Source of the DNA: Lingula anatina | Lineage: Eukaryota > Brachiopoda > Lingulata > Lingulida > Lingulidae | Direction: 5' to 3' | DNA: 64,000 nt | NCBI RefSeq assembly: GCF_001039355.2 | Contig: NW_019775411.1 | Span: 58,325-122,324 of the forward strand | Shown: one piece after another, positions 13,715-27,800 of the stretch | How positions within the stretch are numbered: the stretch's first letter is position 1 | Layout: every line of letters starts with the position of its first letter | Notes under the pieces: model-generated | The model's input: the letters and a program-made list of their open reading frames with translations, nothing else | What the model was told of the DNA's origin: nothing | Databases searched by the model: none | Translations under genes and position numbers: made by a program

Positions 13715-15793
13715 AATCCTATTGATTAGTTATTGTTTAAGCACTTCTCTTTCCTTGAATAACATACCTGGAAAAATGCAATTTAAATATCAAAATACAG
13801 TTGATACCATAGAACTCGGACTGGATAGTTGTTCAAGGCATGCTAAGAATCACATTGGGAAATGTTCACATCAGTTTCTTCTTACAAAAAATTAAAAAAT
13901 CTGTTCCACAGGTTTGAGTTCAAGTTATAAGGTGACAAGTCGNGATACCTACTTTAAAAGATGGTTGAATCAACCAAAATTATGTGCATTTGTACTGAGT
14001 ATCAGTTTAGTACATAATTTTAATGCATGTATATCTCTTATGAGGACCATCATAACAATATGAATTGGCAACACAATATGCCCCTTTCTCAACAAAACTT
14101 GTTTTCATCTTCATAACTGTGTAACTTTTATACATCATGCAGTTCATTTATAAAAAGTAAAACAACTAAATGTATAACTTCACTCTTATGCTTCCCATAT
14201 TACAAAAAAATTATTATCTTATTACAGATAAGAATTCTTCCAACAGATTTCTAAACTACGCTATAACTCTGTGTGCATTTATCTCCTGGTGTCCTGGTGT
14301 CGGTTCCGTAGCCGTTTACCATATCTTGATTTTCTGTATATGTATGTATACATAATTGATTGAGTGGTCCCACTGGGACAAGCTTCATTATTGGAAAAGC
14401 AATAAATGTCGACAGTTTTCAATTGGGATATATTTTTTTTTGTTTGTCGCACAGACACTGATCTTATGTAAAAATTGTTTCATGGTTGCAATTAAAAGCA
14501 TCACAAGATTGATAACAGATATACCCCCTGTTAATACATGTATTAGATTTATTCCTTTTTTTCATTTTGATTTCTTTTATATGAACTTTTCGATCTACTT
14601 TTAGAGATTTGCGTGTGTGTGAGGCTGTCTTGAATTTCTTTATAACCCATCAGACTGATAGCCAGTGATCAAGAGTTACCAGCTTCCCTGTCTTTTTTCC
14701 CCCCTCATTCAACAGTGAATCAACAATATGGACACCAATATTTTAAAAATGAAAATCTGGGGTAGCGCTAACACTCGCCAATTTAGCCAAATGCTAAAAC
14801 TGACTTAATTTGGCTAAACAAAAACTGGTTGATTTGACTTGTTTTAGTTAAATTTAAACCATTTGGAGAAAAAAATAATGAAAAAGTAGTGATTTGGCTA
14901 AGAGAAAAAAATTGCCAGCGCTACCCCAGAAAATGTAAAACAATTATTATGATTATTTTTCTGCGTCGAGAATTTTTCCTTTTTTTTTTTGCCTGTTTCA
15001 ACTGCCCTTATTTCTTGACCAAAATTAATTTTCGAGACCGACTTATAAAGCAATCTTCAGCCATCACCATTTAATAATGTTCGATTCTAAATGTAGAATG
15101 GGCAGAGATGATTACAAAAAATGAGTTCTGATCACACCAGTGCCCTTGATGCGATTTTGTGACATGAAGCAGGGGCACTTGCTGAAAAATGGAATTAAAA
15201 AACAAGATATATTTCAATCAGCTGCTACATGCAAAACCAAACTTGAATGGTAAATGTCTCATTCTAAAACCTGCATGGTGATGTTTCTCCGTTTGCATGT
15301 CAAGTAAAAATGATACGGTGTCTGAGCTGAAATAAAAATAATCATCAGTTACTCAATTGCATGCAAAAAAGTCAACTTTCACCCAGAAATGTTCAATATG
15401 ATCAAGAGTAATGACTGGTGAATTTTCTCAATCATTTCACTGCTGATTTGGAGGCTGTGGGGTTGTATGCAAGAGATAAAACAGAAGAGTTCCCAGTTGA
15501 ATCCCAGTTGAGTATTAACAGTAACAGCACACACAATATGTTACTTGCCCAAATTATCTTTAACATCTGCAAATAGTTCTGAATTGTTTTTGCTACAGAT
15601 TCATTTAGCAATCACTAGTCTAGGATTACTGATATAGTGGAAATACATAGTTCAGTAAAAATCTACAAAATCCTTTAAGATTTTATGCTACTCACAAAAA
15701 GAAAAACTCTCAGACTCAAGGCAAACTCATGCTTTTTAGAGATATGTAAAATTTCATCTAAACTATCAGTGACAATGATGATTCCCTTATGAC

Positions 15794-15855
<62 letters not shown>

Positions 15856-18800
15856 TGTTTATAAATAATATGTACTCACTTACACAGGAACTATTTACAG
15901 CATTGGCATATACCCTTACCTTAAGTAAAGAAGTAATATAATCTCCACTTGTTATACAGAAATAGCCTTGAATCTCTCTAGCATTCTACACATTTATAAT
16001 TGGCTCAGTAAAAGTAAATTATTTCACTTATTTTCATTTAATCCTTTACTGATTTGGTTCAAATCTACAGTTGGATAAAATTTCCAGTTAATAAATTCTA
16101 GTCAATGTCTTACAAAATTTTATACCACTTGTCATCAGCACAGCATTTAAATTGTGACAGCACCTTGTGCCTTGTTAGAAAACAATTCAAGGAACAAAAC
16201 ACTTCTAAAACAATAGCACTATTTTTTTCACCCAAGATCCATTCTAATCAGTGATAACTACATGCATTTATCGGCAGGATGGATTTTGTATATCTCCTGT
16301 ACAATGGAGTGCATACAAAGCCCAGTGACTTTACAACAATAGTACTCCAGCTGAGAGCAAACAAATGATACAGTTGTTTAGGAGAGCCCCGGTAAATCCT
16401 GGGGCTTTTCTGTTCAATTCACCGCCATTGTATTGATCACAGCGCTTCTGCATGCTCTGTGAAGGCCACGGATCCCATGGTAATAGCGTTGACATCCCAT
16501 TATTGGCCCAAGGACCAGAGGGAGGCACAGGGCTTCTGCACAGTACACAGTCTGGCGCGGGTCAGAGGATAACATGTGCATGCATGTGTGATTGCACGGA
16601 GGCCTGAAACGTACCATACTGTGCAGGCAGTGGCAATATTGAAAGTCGGCAGTGTACACTAGGAAGCAGAGCTTTGTACAGTGTCACGGGGACTGGAGCC
16701 ATTTTTTTGTATTTATAAACAAGGCGGACAGACTTCAATGGACAATTTGTGAAAAAATAAAAACTGGAACAGTGTCCACAGGCAATGAGGTAACACACTC
16801 ACAGATGTTTGAGTTCTCTCAGCGTGTGGACATAAAAACTTTGACCAGGGTCACTGACCACTGATTCCACTAGCCAGGACTACCTGAAAGCAAGGCTAGG
16901 TGATCATATATCTACAAGGTGGTCCCAATTCAAACCAACCTTCTCTAAAAGCCGGTTACCTTGCAGCATGTTGTCATAGATTAGATTTATCTGGAACCAA
17001 TTGCTGGCTCTGTATCTTCCTGGAAGCTTATTTTCTCCTCTGAGGAAACACATTTTTCCTGCTCTGGAGATACAGGGTAACGACCCTTTCTCAAGGGATA
17101 ATTTCAGTTCAATTTCTTCACAGGTCCTGACATCTACTTAAGGCCTATTTACCTGCATTGCCAGTCTGAACACTGAGGCAGAAGATGGCTTAATCTCTCA
17201 GCAGGTAGTTTCCAGAAGTTTGAGATCACAGCTCACTCTCTGGCTGAGCATGCACAGGACCTGATGTGTTCTCTGGACAAACACACTACTGGAAATTGTT
17301 TCACCTGCATATTACCATTCCAAGCTGAGGTGAACGATGAGCTGATTTCAAGGCAGATTGTTGAAGTCTAAATAGAATTCTGCAAGCTGATATTATCAGA
17401 TAGAATAAAATAGGCTGATTTTGTGGCTGTTAGCATAAATTCAGATTTTGTACCTGATGGCAGCAAGCAGGGCAGACTTAATACCAGTGGTAACAGGATA
17501 CTTTCATTTGGTATCAGCTGAATAAACACTTGAAGCTCCCCTTTGAAAAGGAAAAAGGGAATAAAAAAGAAGAGACATACAGAGATCAATGCTCTTTTAT
17601 TTTCCAACTGACCACTGATGACTCATAGTGGTCAGATTTTACTGGAAGACTGCAGAGCCACTTGAGTGGAACACCCATACTTAAGTCACCAACATTTATC
17701 CAAAATATTTTAAAACATCCTTTTGCATGTACTTTTGGAAATAACAAGGAGACACTTTACTCAAATGATCTGTAAATAAAGCCAGTATCAGGTGGCACTC
17801 TACAGAAGCTTACAACAAATGCCGTGAAACCATCACTTTATCTCCAGTAAGCTTGAACGGCTTTGATGCCAGTTAAACAAGAAAAAGATAACTGAAAAAA
17901 AAAAGTCTTCCAGGAATTAAGGCCCAAAGTAAGGTGTTTGTGAATAAGGCAGCCAGGACTGTGACTACACAGGATTGGTCATTTGATGACAAGTAGTGTC
18001 CATTACCACCCATAGTTCCCCCTCCTCCCTTATCAATTAGCCCGAGTTGGTCATTTTGACCAACACCCCTGGTGACTTAGCACCTTTCCTCCCTCCATTC
18101 CTTCATCACTGTCCGATACATTCCAAGGCACCTGTAAACAGGTGGACATTCTGGTAGCCTTTGGCCCACCCCAAGACATCGACCTGACCAATTATTCATC
18201 AGCATAACTCTGTAGTCATCCTCTATCTCTCTGCTCTGCCAACAGGAGGGACTTTCTAAAACAGGCATCATTCAGGAAAGGTAAGGCACTACCATAGTGA
18301 GCAGGAGGAACACAATCAGATATTGCATACATCGCAAGCTGGGAGGAATTAATCCAAAATATAAATAATCTCACCATTTTTACATGGTATCCATAATTTA
18401 GCTTCCTGTTCTACCTGATGCTGACAACAGCTGTGGCTCCCATGGTAATTCGTCAAACAAAAAATTCACGGTCCTAACTATAGCTGTAGCGGTCCATGCC
18501 GCAGTAAAGATAGGAAGAGATACGGCAGCTTGCTCGGAGAGGCAGATACTTTATATGAGTCTGCCTGAGAGAGTGACTGCAATACTTCCTTTACTTCCAT
18601 AGCTCTATTACTCCAGGATTTATATATTCTGTTTTGACTAAAAAATATATAGGAGTGCGTTCTATTAGGAGAGAAAGAAGGAAATTACTACTGACCTTAT
18701 AGATTCCACAGTAAATGGATAGTGCACTTACAGGGATCAGAAACTCCATTATTTGGAACAATAACTGGAATTTTCTCTTGGTAAGTAAAACAGATTTTTT

Positions 18801-21800
18801 TCTCAGAGTTCCTTGACAACAAGTTGAAATGTATTGCCACATGTATATAACATATCATCTACAATTTCCATCATCAATTGCTGGACAGAAATGTCAAAAT
18901 CCTTTTCTTTTTTTTTTTTTAATTTCAAATTTGTATTCAATTTGTATCACTTGATTTTACTTCTGTGAAAAGAATGACAACAGGTATACAATTCACAGGC
19001 TAGTTCCTTAATGTGGCCTTAGGCTTTTAAAAGGACAAAATAATTTTAATCAAACTTGTATTCAAGCAAGCAGACTCCACTTCCATCAATTGTGGAAGAA
19101 AGTGTCTTCTTTGTGTGTTAATTTAGCAATTATTTGACTCAAATATTTGATTTTGATAAAAAATCTGTTGTTTTGGCTGAAGCAAATTTTGCTATAGAGA
19201 ACCCAGTAAATCACCATCTATAACTTTTAATATAATTTTATACGCAATGCTATATCCTTTTATAAAGAGCACCTTGCGTGAAAGCCACAAATGTCCATTA
19301 TCTGTTGTGCCTCAAACACAGACCTATAAATAGATGTACTAATCTGCCACAAATTTGGTAGAGAAAATACATTTCCTGGAAAAAAACAAACTGCATTATA
19401 AATGGGCTGTCACGTCGGTCCCACTTCTATCATTGTTTTCTTCCAGTCCCACTGGCTTTGAGGATCTTATTTATTAATGCAGTGTACTTTTCATCAGAAT
19501 GAAGAGTGGGTTCATCTTTCAGCCGACATCTATCAATATCTGTTCATTTACAGACTCTATATGTTTTAATCCCGAGTTGTTTTTTTTTTCAAAATATCAT
19601 TATTCTACTTATGTTTATAAAACAGAATTGCAAGTCATATTTAAGGGTGAAACATGTCAGACATTCTGTATTATTCCCAGTAAGCAAAGTAAACTCACAT
19701 GCACACACACACACGCACACAAGAACACAGGTGGAGAGAGAGAGAGAGAGAAAAAGAGAGAGAGAGAAATCCTATTGATTAGTTATTGTTTAAGCACTTC
19801 TCTTTCCTTGAATAACATACCTGGAAAAATGCAATTTAAATATCAAAATACTGTTGATACCATAGAACTCGGACTGGATAGTTGTTGAAGGCATGCTAAG
19901 AATCACATTGGGAAATGTTCACATCAGTTTCTTCTTACAAAAAATTAAAAAATCTGTTCCACAGGTTTGAGTTCAAGTTATAAGGTGACAAGCCGCGTGG
20001 AGTCTAAATTGAAAGCCCTTATATGAACAATGTGACTGCATTTTGCTATCAAATCCAGAGATTTTCTGTCTCTTTTTATATTTGAACAATATATAAACAA
20101 AATAAAAAAATGTCCCAATTAGAAAATTTCCAGCAAACCAACATAAATGTTTTAGTTACAGAGTTGCAATCAATAAACTAAGGACATTCAAAGATAGCTG
20201 AAGTTGTTTCATCATTTAATTATTTCAAATCCCCTCCATCTCTCCTTAAAAAATACAGCACGTATCTAGGCTCTAATATGGCCAAAAGCATCAGTTCTCA
20301 TGCCTTAGCAAGTCCACAGGGTCAAGCAGCAGACAGAATGCACAAAGACTGGAGTACCTGAAGAAAGAGGAGAACTGGCCATAAATACATATACATAGGC
20401 TAGCAGGCCAAGGTATAGATTTAATTAAGGTGACCAGTTTCAAAAGCACAATAGCAAACATGTGGGATCCTCCCATCTGTCTGCACACTTCTCTGTGTTT
20501 TGAGTGTCTGGGAACTTTAATTGCATATTGTAGTATTATGAGAGAGAGAGAGAGCGAGTGAGCAAGTGAGAGAGAGAGAGAGAGAGAGAGAGCTAGTGAG
20601 CAAGTGAGAGAGAGAGAGCGAGTGAGCAAGTGAGAGAGAGAGAGAGAGAGATACGGCATATTGCTCAATTGGATTCAACCACCACAATCTTAAAACACAC
20701 AGGTAAATAAATCCATGTGCTAAGTTGCCTAAAAACAGAGAGGAGATCTTGCCAGATAATGGAAAGACTAAACAACAAACAGACAGAGAGAGTTCATGGT
20801 ACCACACCTGATTATAAGATTCTGCTCATGAGATGCATTCACGTAAGCAAAAATAAAACGGCCCCGTAGCACTCCATTTGTTTCTGCAGTTACCAGATGT
20901 AAGCCCCCAAATGTGCCTCAGACCCATTTTTGGGCCATAACATAGCATCTTTCCCCTCTGTAATATTATTTTTCCTTTACAAACCTTTTCATCTATCTCA
21001 TACAATCCCATTACATCAGTAACTGCAGGTCATTTCAAATAACCTGAATGTAATTGGTAGGGGAACAGCAAAGGGAAAACATTGTATTAAGTAATTGTAT
21101 TTAGTTGTGTATGTTATATATGTATATATATAAAATTAGTAGTGTACAGAGCCTGTAAAATGTAACTGTTTATATTTTAACAATCAATGAAGTACATTAA
21201 AAGTGAAAAAATTCATGGTACGGGTTAGGACCAGTCTAAAAAAAAAACAAGTTTATACAAGACAATATCTGCACAAGATTATGAATGTTGCTGTGCACTG
21301 CCAGAAAATTACGACCAAAATCTCAGTATGTTGGCTCATCTTTTTTGTACCAAACATTTTTATTTCAATTTCCAAATATATGGACATTTTAGGGATGGTT
21401 TGAGAGTTTCCTGTGTAAATGCACCTCTAATTCTGAGCTCTTAGGCTGGTCAGTTTTAGCTCTTCTGGCCAATTTAACAAGTGTCCCACCTCTGACAATT
21501 CCCTGGTAGATGACCATCAATTCAGAGACCTGGTCAAGTGTCAAGCCAGTACATTATACAAGAAAACATTACATAGCTGTCTCATTTACAAATGACCACC
21601 CATTGAACATACTGCACAATGATGGCACTATAGCCCAACATTTACATAAGCAAGGAAATACAACACAAATCTGTACTGACCTAAGTACAATGTAGCTATG
21701 ATCTGTAAAGGTAACTTCTTTTTAATAGTCTAAGAAGGGGAAAAAAAACAGTATGAAATCCCTGCTCACTTGGGTCTGAAGACCAGCCTATCATACTTTC

Positions 21801-24800
21801 ACTTAGATGTCCAACACCAAAAAATGTTCCTGTACCTTTCAATACATCAGCTGTGCATCTTGTATAATCATGTTGTATCAAGAATGTTACATTCTGGACT
21901 CCCCCCCCCCCCAAATCAGGCCATCAATTTCCATGAAGATCCCACTTTTACCTTTAAAAACATAAGTGATAGTCACACTTACATTATCCCCAGCACCAAT
22001 TATTTCTTTAAAAGAGAATCAATTGCTCTTGGATTAGATGAGAGAGTAGGGGAGAGAGCTTTACCACAGTCTTGGTAATTCTTTAAATCAGCCACTGCTG
22101 AGAGTAATCTAACTTATGTGGATTGAAAATACTGGCAACACGAAGATGTCAAGACGCGGTCAGAGACTGGAGTATGTGAGTGAAGCTTGGTGAAGGTGTT
22201 GACGGCCTGATTTGACAGCTATGGAGTGTAGAGTCTGAGTTTTAACAGCTTATCTGAAGTGATTGCTGGAACTGCTTGTTCTTACCTGGTTTGGTGCATA
22301 TTGGAATTGCTTGCTTGTTAGAACTGCCTGTACTGACAGTGAAAACTGCTGTATTAAGTAGGATTTTGCATGATGTGAAGATTTCCAATATTTTAACCTA
22401 ATACAGAAGAGTCCCACATGACTGTGGTGAATATTTTACTAATGAAGCATTATAATCTAAAAAAAAAAAAAGACTCAACTTTAACCCACAAAACCATCAT
22501 TTCTTACTAATATTGTAAAAAGATGACCTGACATTATGAAAAGTGAGCTAGGTGCCTTATCAAAAAATGATTTTTTTTTTAATCTGAAAATGATGAATTA
22601 TGAAAAATTCAGATGCCGGAATAACTGGGGATGTTATTACCATATTCATGTTTCCTTCCCTTATTAAATGTGACAACTAGTATTCAACATAAATGCCACT
22701 GGGACGACTACCTTACTACTATACATTTTCTAGTCCATGACAAAATCTACCAGACAATGATGAAATTACTACTAAATGAATATGGATACTAGTTTTCTAA
22801 CAGGCCTAGGAATTAATGCAGCTCTTTCCATTAGTACCTCCTACAGAAGCTAGAAAGTATGGTAGGTAAGAATGATAATTTGGTTGTAATACTTTGATAC
22901 CAGCAGAGATTGCAAATGGGATACTCCCTGGCTAAATCTGAGGTTGCTGCTTTTAAAACCCCCAATCACTTACAGCTGACAGACACCCTGGCGATACCAG
23001 ATCACAGTTTTTCTTTATAAATTCATCTTTGCAAACGAGTTTGCTATCCTCAATCTGTCAGTCCGTCATTTGAGCAACTGCCAATCGACAAAAGAGATAA
23101 CATAATTATCAAACAGAGCAAAAACGTTCATTTCTCATATTTCAAAAGGGGCATAAAACACTATGCTCAGCTTTAAGATTTAGGGAGTTTGCTAGGTGGT
23201 ACCAAATCCCCAGACAGGCCCCAGTCTGGTTAGAACACCTGTATAACAACACTAGCTACAGAAGTCTTCAGAACAGGTGGAGGTAGTGGGAATCTCAGCC
23301 ATAGGACTGTAACACTATCACCTCAAATAAGGACCAAAATAACGCTGCCACAGCTGGTTCCCATAAAGCTCCTGAGAAGATTGGGGTTCCAAGACAGCAT
23401 GAAAAAGACTGTAAAATTGGTTTATTTTCTCAAAACTCATGCTCTTAATTTCTGGTTCTGAGGACAGAGTTCAAAAGTGAAGTAGTTTAGGGCACTTCCA
23501 AACAGCTTCTTTTGTGTAATCAGGTGTGAAAATGATTCAGTACATTTTTTAGGAGGAAGAGATTGAGTCTACAGATTCCAAACATCCTCTTCTTTTTAGC
23601 AAACAATATATAAATGGCAAAACATAATAAAATTAATCTAATTTTTTTTTTATTCATCATTTAAATTTTGGAATGAAAAAAACATAATATGATAAAACAA
23701 TAATAATAATAATAATAATAATGCAAAGAATTACTCTGGACAACTGTTCACTATTTACCAATCAATATGAACACCTGCTTTAAAACTGACAGACGATTGT
23801 CAGAAAGATAAAAGGATAGACAGGCACACACAGACTACTTGACGCCAGACAGACACACAGCCAAGCCACGAACTGACAACATCAGCATTAACCAGATAAA
23901 GTCAAAGCCCCAAATTCAGCAAGATATCTTCATGGATTATAACGAAAAAAATATGAGAATGACACATTTTTAATGCACTTTTACCAACAAGGAAGTTTAC
24001 AAAGTATACAGCTCATTGATCTTCTTGGAAGTTGGAAAACTAATTGCCTCTGAAGCTGCCAGAGAAAATGCATGCAAATCACTCAAGTCACATGGCACCC
24101 TTCTCCCCAGAGAGGCCATCTTGCATATCCCCTGGCTTCGGTTGCAGCAGTTCTTGAATTTCTAATGCCTACGGAGACCATTCCTGACTCATTTGTCCTG
24201 ACCTGCAGATAACTTGGATCGGAAAAGCACACCAGGGCCGACTGCCGCGTTTACACCCAGAGATAATGACTCGAATAAAGAGCAAACCAAGATATTCTAG
24301 TCGAAAAGTTACGGCAATAAGAACAGAAATGAGCAGAGCTTTAGCCTGAAAACGGGTCTAAACTTTTAGACCAAAATATTTGCGCACCTTGACAACAGAT
24401 TGGTAGCAATAGTCCCATTAAAAATACTGTATTCATTTTTAAGGATATTGTAGTTAGAGAAGTGAACTCCGATTGGACCGCGATCAGGCCTTATTCATAG
24501 TCAAAACTGCCAGTTTGAATGGCCATAATGTAAAACTAATTCACAGTCATTTTTTCTTGGCCTGACAACATATATATATATATGTTTATTTGGTCCATTT
24601 GATGCCATTAGTCTGCCAGTGGTACACAGGATGATATATATATGTACAAGCTATTCACATGTTGTCTGCAACACCCAGCCCGTGAGTTTCAGCCATCATT
24701 GATTTATTAGGTACCTAGTTAAATATAAACTCATCTCTGAGGAGCAACATACTGATAACAGTAACAGGATACTGGTCAGCCTTCTACACGGCGGAAATGA

Positions 24801-27800
24801 AAAATAATTTCAATCATAAAAATGCCCTTTTCACATGGCACCTTTTACGTAATTACTTATTTCCACAACAATGCATGTACATAATGCCATTAATATAATT
24901 GCTAATAAACATGTCAGAACATTTTTTGGAAACCCCCCTTCTATGACCAACAATAATAAAAGACTTCAAAGGGGCATTTCTACATATATCCCACTAAAAT
25001 GATTAATTATATCAAAGTTCATCTCAGGATAAAAATATTACAAAACACATAAATATATTCATCAGCAGATTTCAATGCCTCAATTAAGTAATTTACTTGT
25101 CATGCTTCCTTCATCAAGAAATTGATGCATTGCCATATACCTATAATCTGTTAGAAACAATTTGCCTCCACGTCCACCTGTAATTTATAAATGGAAGCCA
25201 GCCACCACTGCCTTCCTGTCTATGTTTGTTGATCTAGCTAGGGGAATCTTCTTAAACATCTTGAGTCCTATTGCCTACTCATTGTAAAACTGCTAGTTAA
25301 AAAGTTTCCTACCCAAAAGTTGTAAGATGTGAATGGGAAGTTCTTGAATAATTTGAGTAGCATTTTAAAACTGCTAGTAAGAAAGTTACTCTGTCCATAA
25401 AGTTGTAGAATGTGCATGCGAGTGAATATCATGTTTCAATTAAATGTCTTCATCACTGTTGACAGGTGAATTAATAACATCCCACTATACGAGATTCTCT
25501 ACGATTGAGCAACAATCAAACCTTAATTCAGCATGGTTGATGGATTTTTATCATACTTAAATGAAAACTGAATATTAGTATTGAGTTTTCTGTCATCTAA
25601 CACAAACTTCTAATTCCTATTACCATCAGATAGTTAGCAAAAATAACATAGCAGCTAAATGGTGTCTTAGTTTCACTGGAAAAAATTTTTTTTCCAAATT
25701 TATTTTCTAGATTTTTGTTTAAGCTACCTACAAAGTAAAAAAACAAATGGGACACCTTGTTATGACTTTTCCTGAGTCACTGCCATATTTTCCTTGTAGG
25801 CAAGAAGGGGGATAAAATAGTCATCTTAAAACAAAGAAAATCACTGTCCAATTCGTTGTCTTGTCAGAGTTGGGGTACTCCAGGAAATGTGCATGCTGTA
25901 CACTTTCAGTAACATTTTAAAGTCCGTATGTACGCACAGCAGCATGTTAGTTGGCTGGTAGGAAAATCCTACATCCTATGGAGTGAGCCTCATTAGGAGC
26001 AATGAAAGAGAGAGAGAGAGAGAGATAGCTGTTGGACTGAAACTGTCTTGTTTTGGTCATCAGAGGAGAGATGTATAAACACTCGCAGTAATTAATGTTT
26101 TGATGTAAACTGTAGTGGAGCTTTTAGGTAAATGTTATGCTTGTTGGATAACTCCATGCTTCTTACCCTTCAAAACTGTTCATGGTCAAAGACTGTTTAT
26201 TTTTAAAGGTACCTACTTCAACAACTTTGCATTTATGGCACAATTTTCTTGTAAGTTGAACATATGTCTATAAACAGGGTGAAAAAAAAAAAGATGTTCA
26301 GGTCCCGGAAGTTCAGGTAGTCATATTGTCAGCCAGGGGACAACAAGTATTTTTTTTATGGATTTCACAATCAAATGTACAAAAAACATGCAGTTACAAT
26401 GGATATGTGAATACATCACACTACAGGAGATATATTACTATATCATATCAACTAAATACGGTATGCCACAGATTATCATGTGAAATGTTTTGAGCGGAAC
26501 CTGACCCCCAACCCAACGCACCAGGGCTTCCGTTCACTAAGGTTAAGAGGAGGTATCTGCATGGTCTTGAAGACATAGCATCAGCGCCAAACGGTCCATT
26601 CAATCCTTCTGCAGACATACTTCAGTCTTAAAGGTTAATAATGTTGCCACTAAGTATGAACTCTCTTGGAGACTAGGTGTGAGGTAAAGGTTGAACTGAA
26701 AGGTCAAAAAGGAGTCCTGGAGAGACTAGTCTCTAAGCCTGATCCATTAGTACTTGTTCTACTAGCAATCCTAGGATAACCAACACTTCCTGATTCTGCA
26801 ATTTAAAAAGTCACCTATGGTTTGTTGCTGGCAAACAAATCAGTCTTGTTCAACAGAATGAGTTTTTAATGAAAATAACAATTCATTTCATTTGGATGAT
26901 TCTTCTTGGATGAAACCCAATGATTGACTCAAAAGTCTCATGTAATTTAAAAATAGTTGAGGGCACTGATCAATAAGCAAAGAGATAAAAAATTTGTTTG
27001 AAATCTTCTGGTTGGCAGTTTTATAGGGCTGAAAAACTGTATTAGGTTGAAAACAAAAAATTGACATCTGAAAACATTTTACTTGAAAATATTACACACC
27101 CTAATATATGGCTATACTCAAGTTCGCTACAATGGAGACTAGATAATTGCAATTTTAGCCTCAGCTAATTTATATAATGTTCACCAAATCCACCACTGTC
27201 TAAGTGGCAAAAAAAAAAAAAAAAAAAAACTCTCCAGCTTAAGTAAATTAACCAAAACACTTGACAAATTTTCAAATATAAGGGCATGCCCAGACAGTGG
27301 TATAGTACATAACAAAGCTTCTCAATAATCCATCACCTCTTGTCTGGTAGTACAGGAGATCAGTCATTTTTGTCAACAAGGGCATTCTAATACATCAATG
27401 ACATTTCCTGAGAATTCAAGGGAACATAACCTAATTTCACTTAAAAGAATCAGATAAAATGGGATATTGTCACTTGAGAGAGTGACTGGATGAAAAAGAG
27501 ACACAATACAATTTTATAGCAAAAAATAACACCTTTTTAAGAGCTTTTTTTTCTTCATTTAATCCCTATCTGATTAAGTTAAATTTCTATAAAAATCACT
27601 GAAAACTGATCATCTACAAAACAATAACCAAGCAGCTCTTTTTTCATCTTTGGAATGAGTGGAATCAGCTTAATCAGCACACAAGAGTTTATTACCCCCT
27701 CACTGCTTGAAGAGGCATGTCAGACATTTAAGCTGATTCCACTGATTGCACTTGAGTGAGAAACCCTAACAGAGTTGGACCAGCCCAGCTAGTAAAATGT

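Larger units (their letters stand above)
8085..13942 (+). repeat. Large direct duplication, copy 1 (5.86 kb)
   Basis: Begins CTTTAAAAGATGGTTGAATC and ends GGTTTGAGTTCAAG followed by TTATAAGGTGACAAGTCG. It aligns end to end with copy 2, with scattered substitutions and small indels, length differences in the GA tracts, and one 173-bp insertion in copy 2. It has no recognisable coding content. Paired open frames (10267-10464 with 16331-16528, and others) are shared because the copies are young. Confidence 0.95.
13952..19994 (+). repeat. Large direct duplication, copy 2 (6.04 kb)
   Basis: Same content and orientation as copy 1, offset by 5,867 nt at the start. It carries an extra miniature transposon at 14757-14929, lacks a short stretch (the GCCAGTCAAAGCAGAG region near 9075 of copy 1), and has different (GA)n lengths at 15797-15848 and 19733-19766. 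Between the copies are an N (13943) and the short stretch GATACCTA. Confidence 0.95.

Noticed and set aside
20291-20807. Leu/Ser-repeat open frames on the minus strand
   Set aside because: Translation of a (GA)n array, without conserved domains or splice context.
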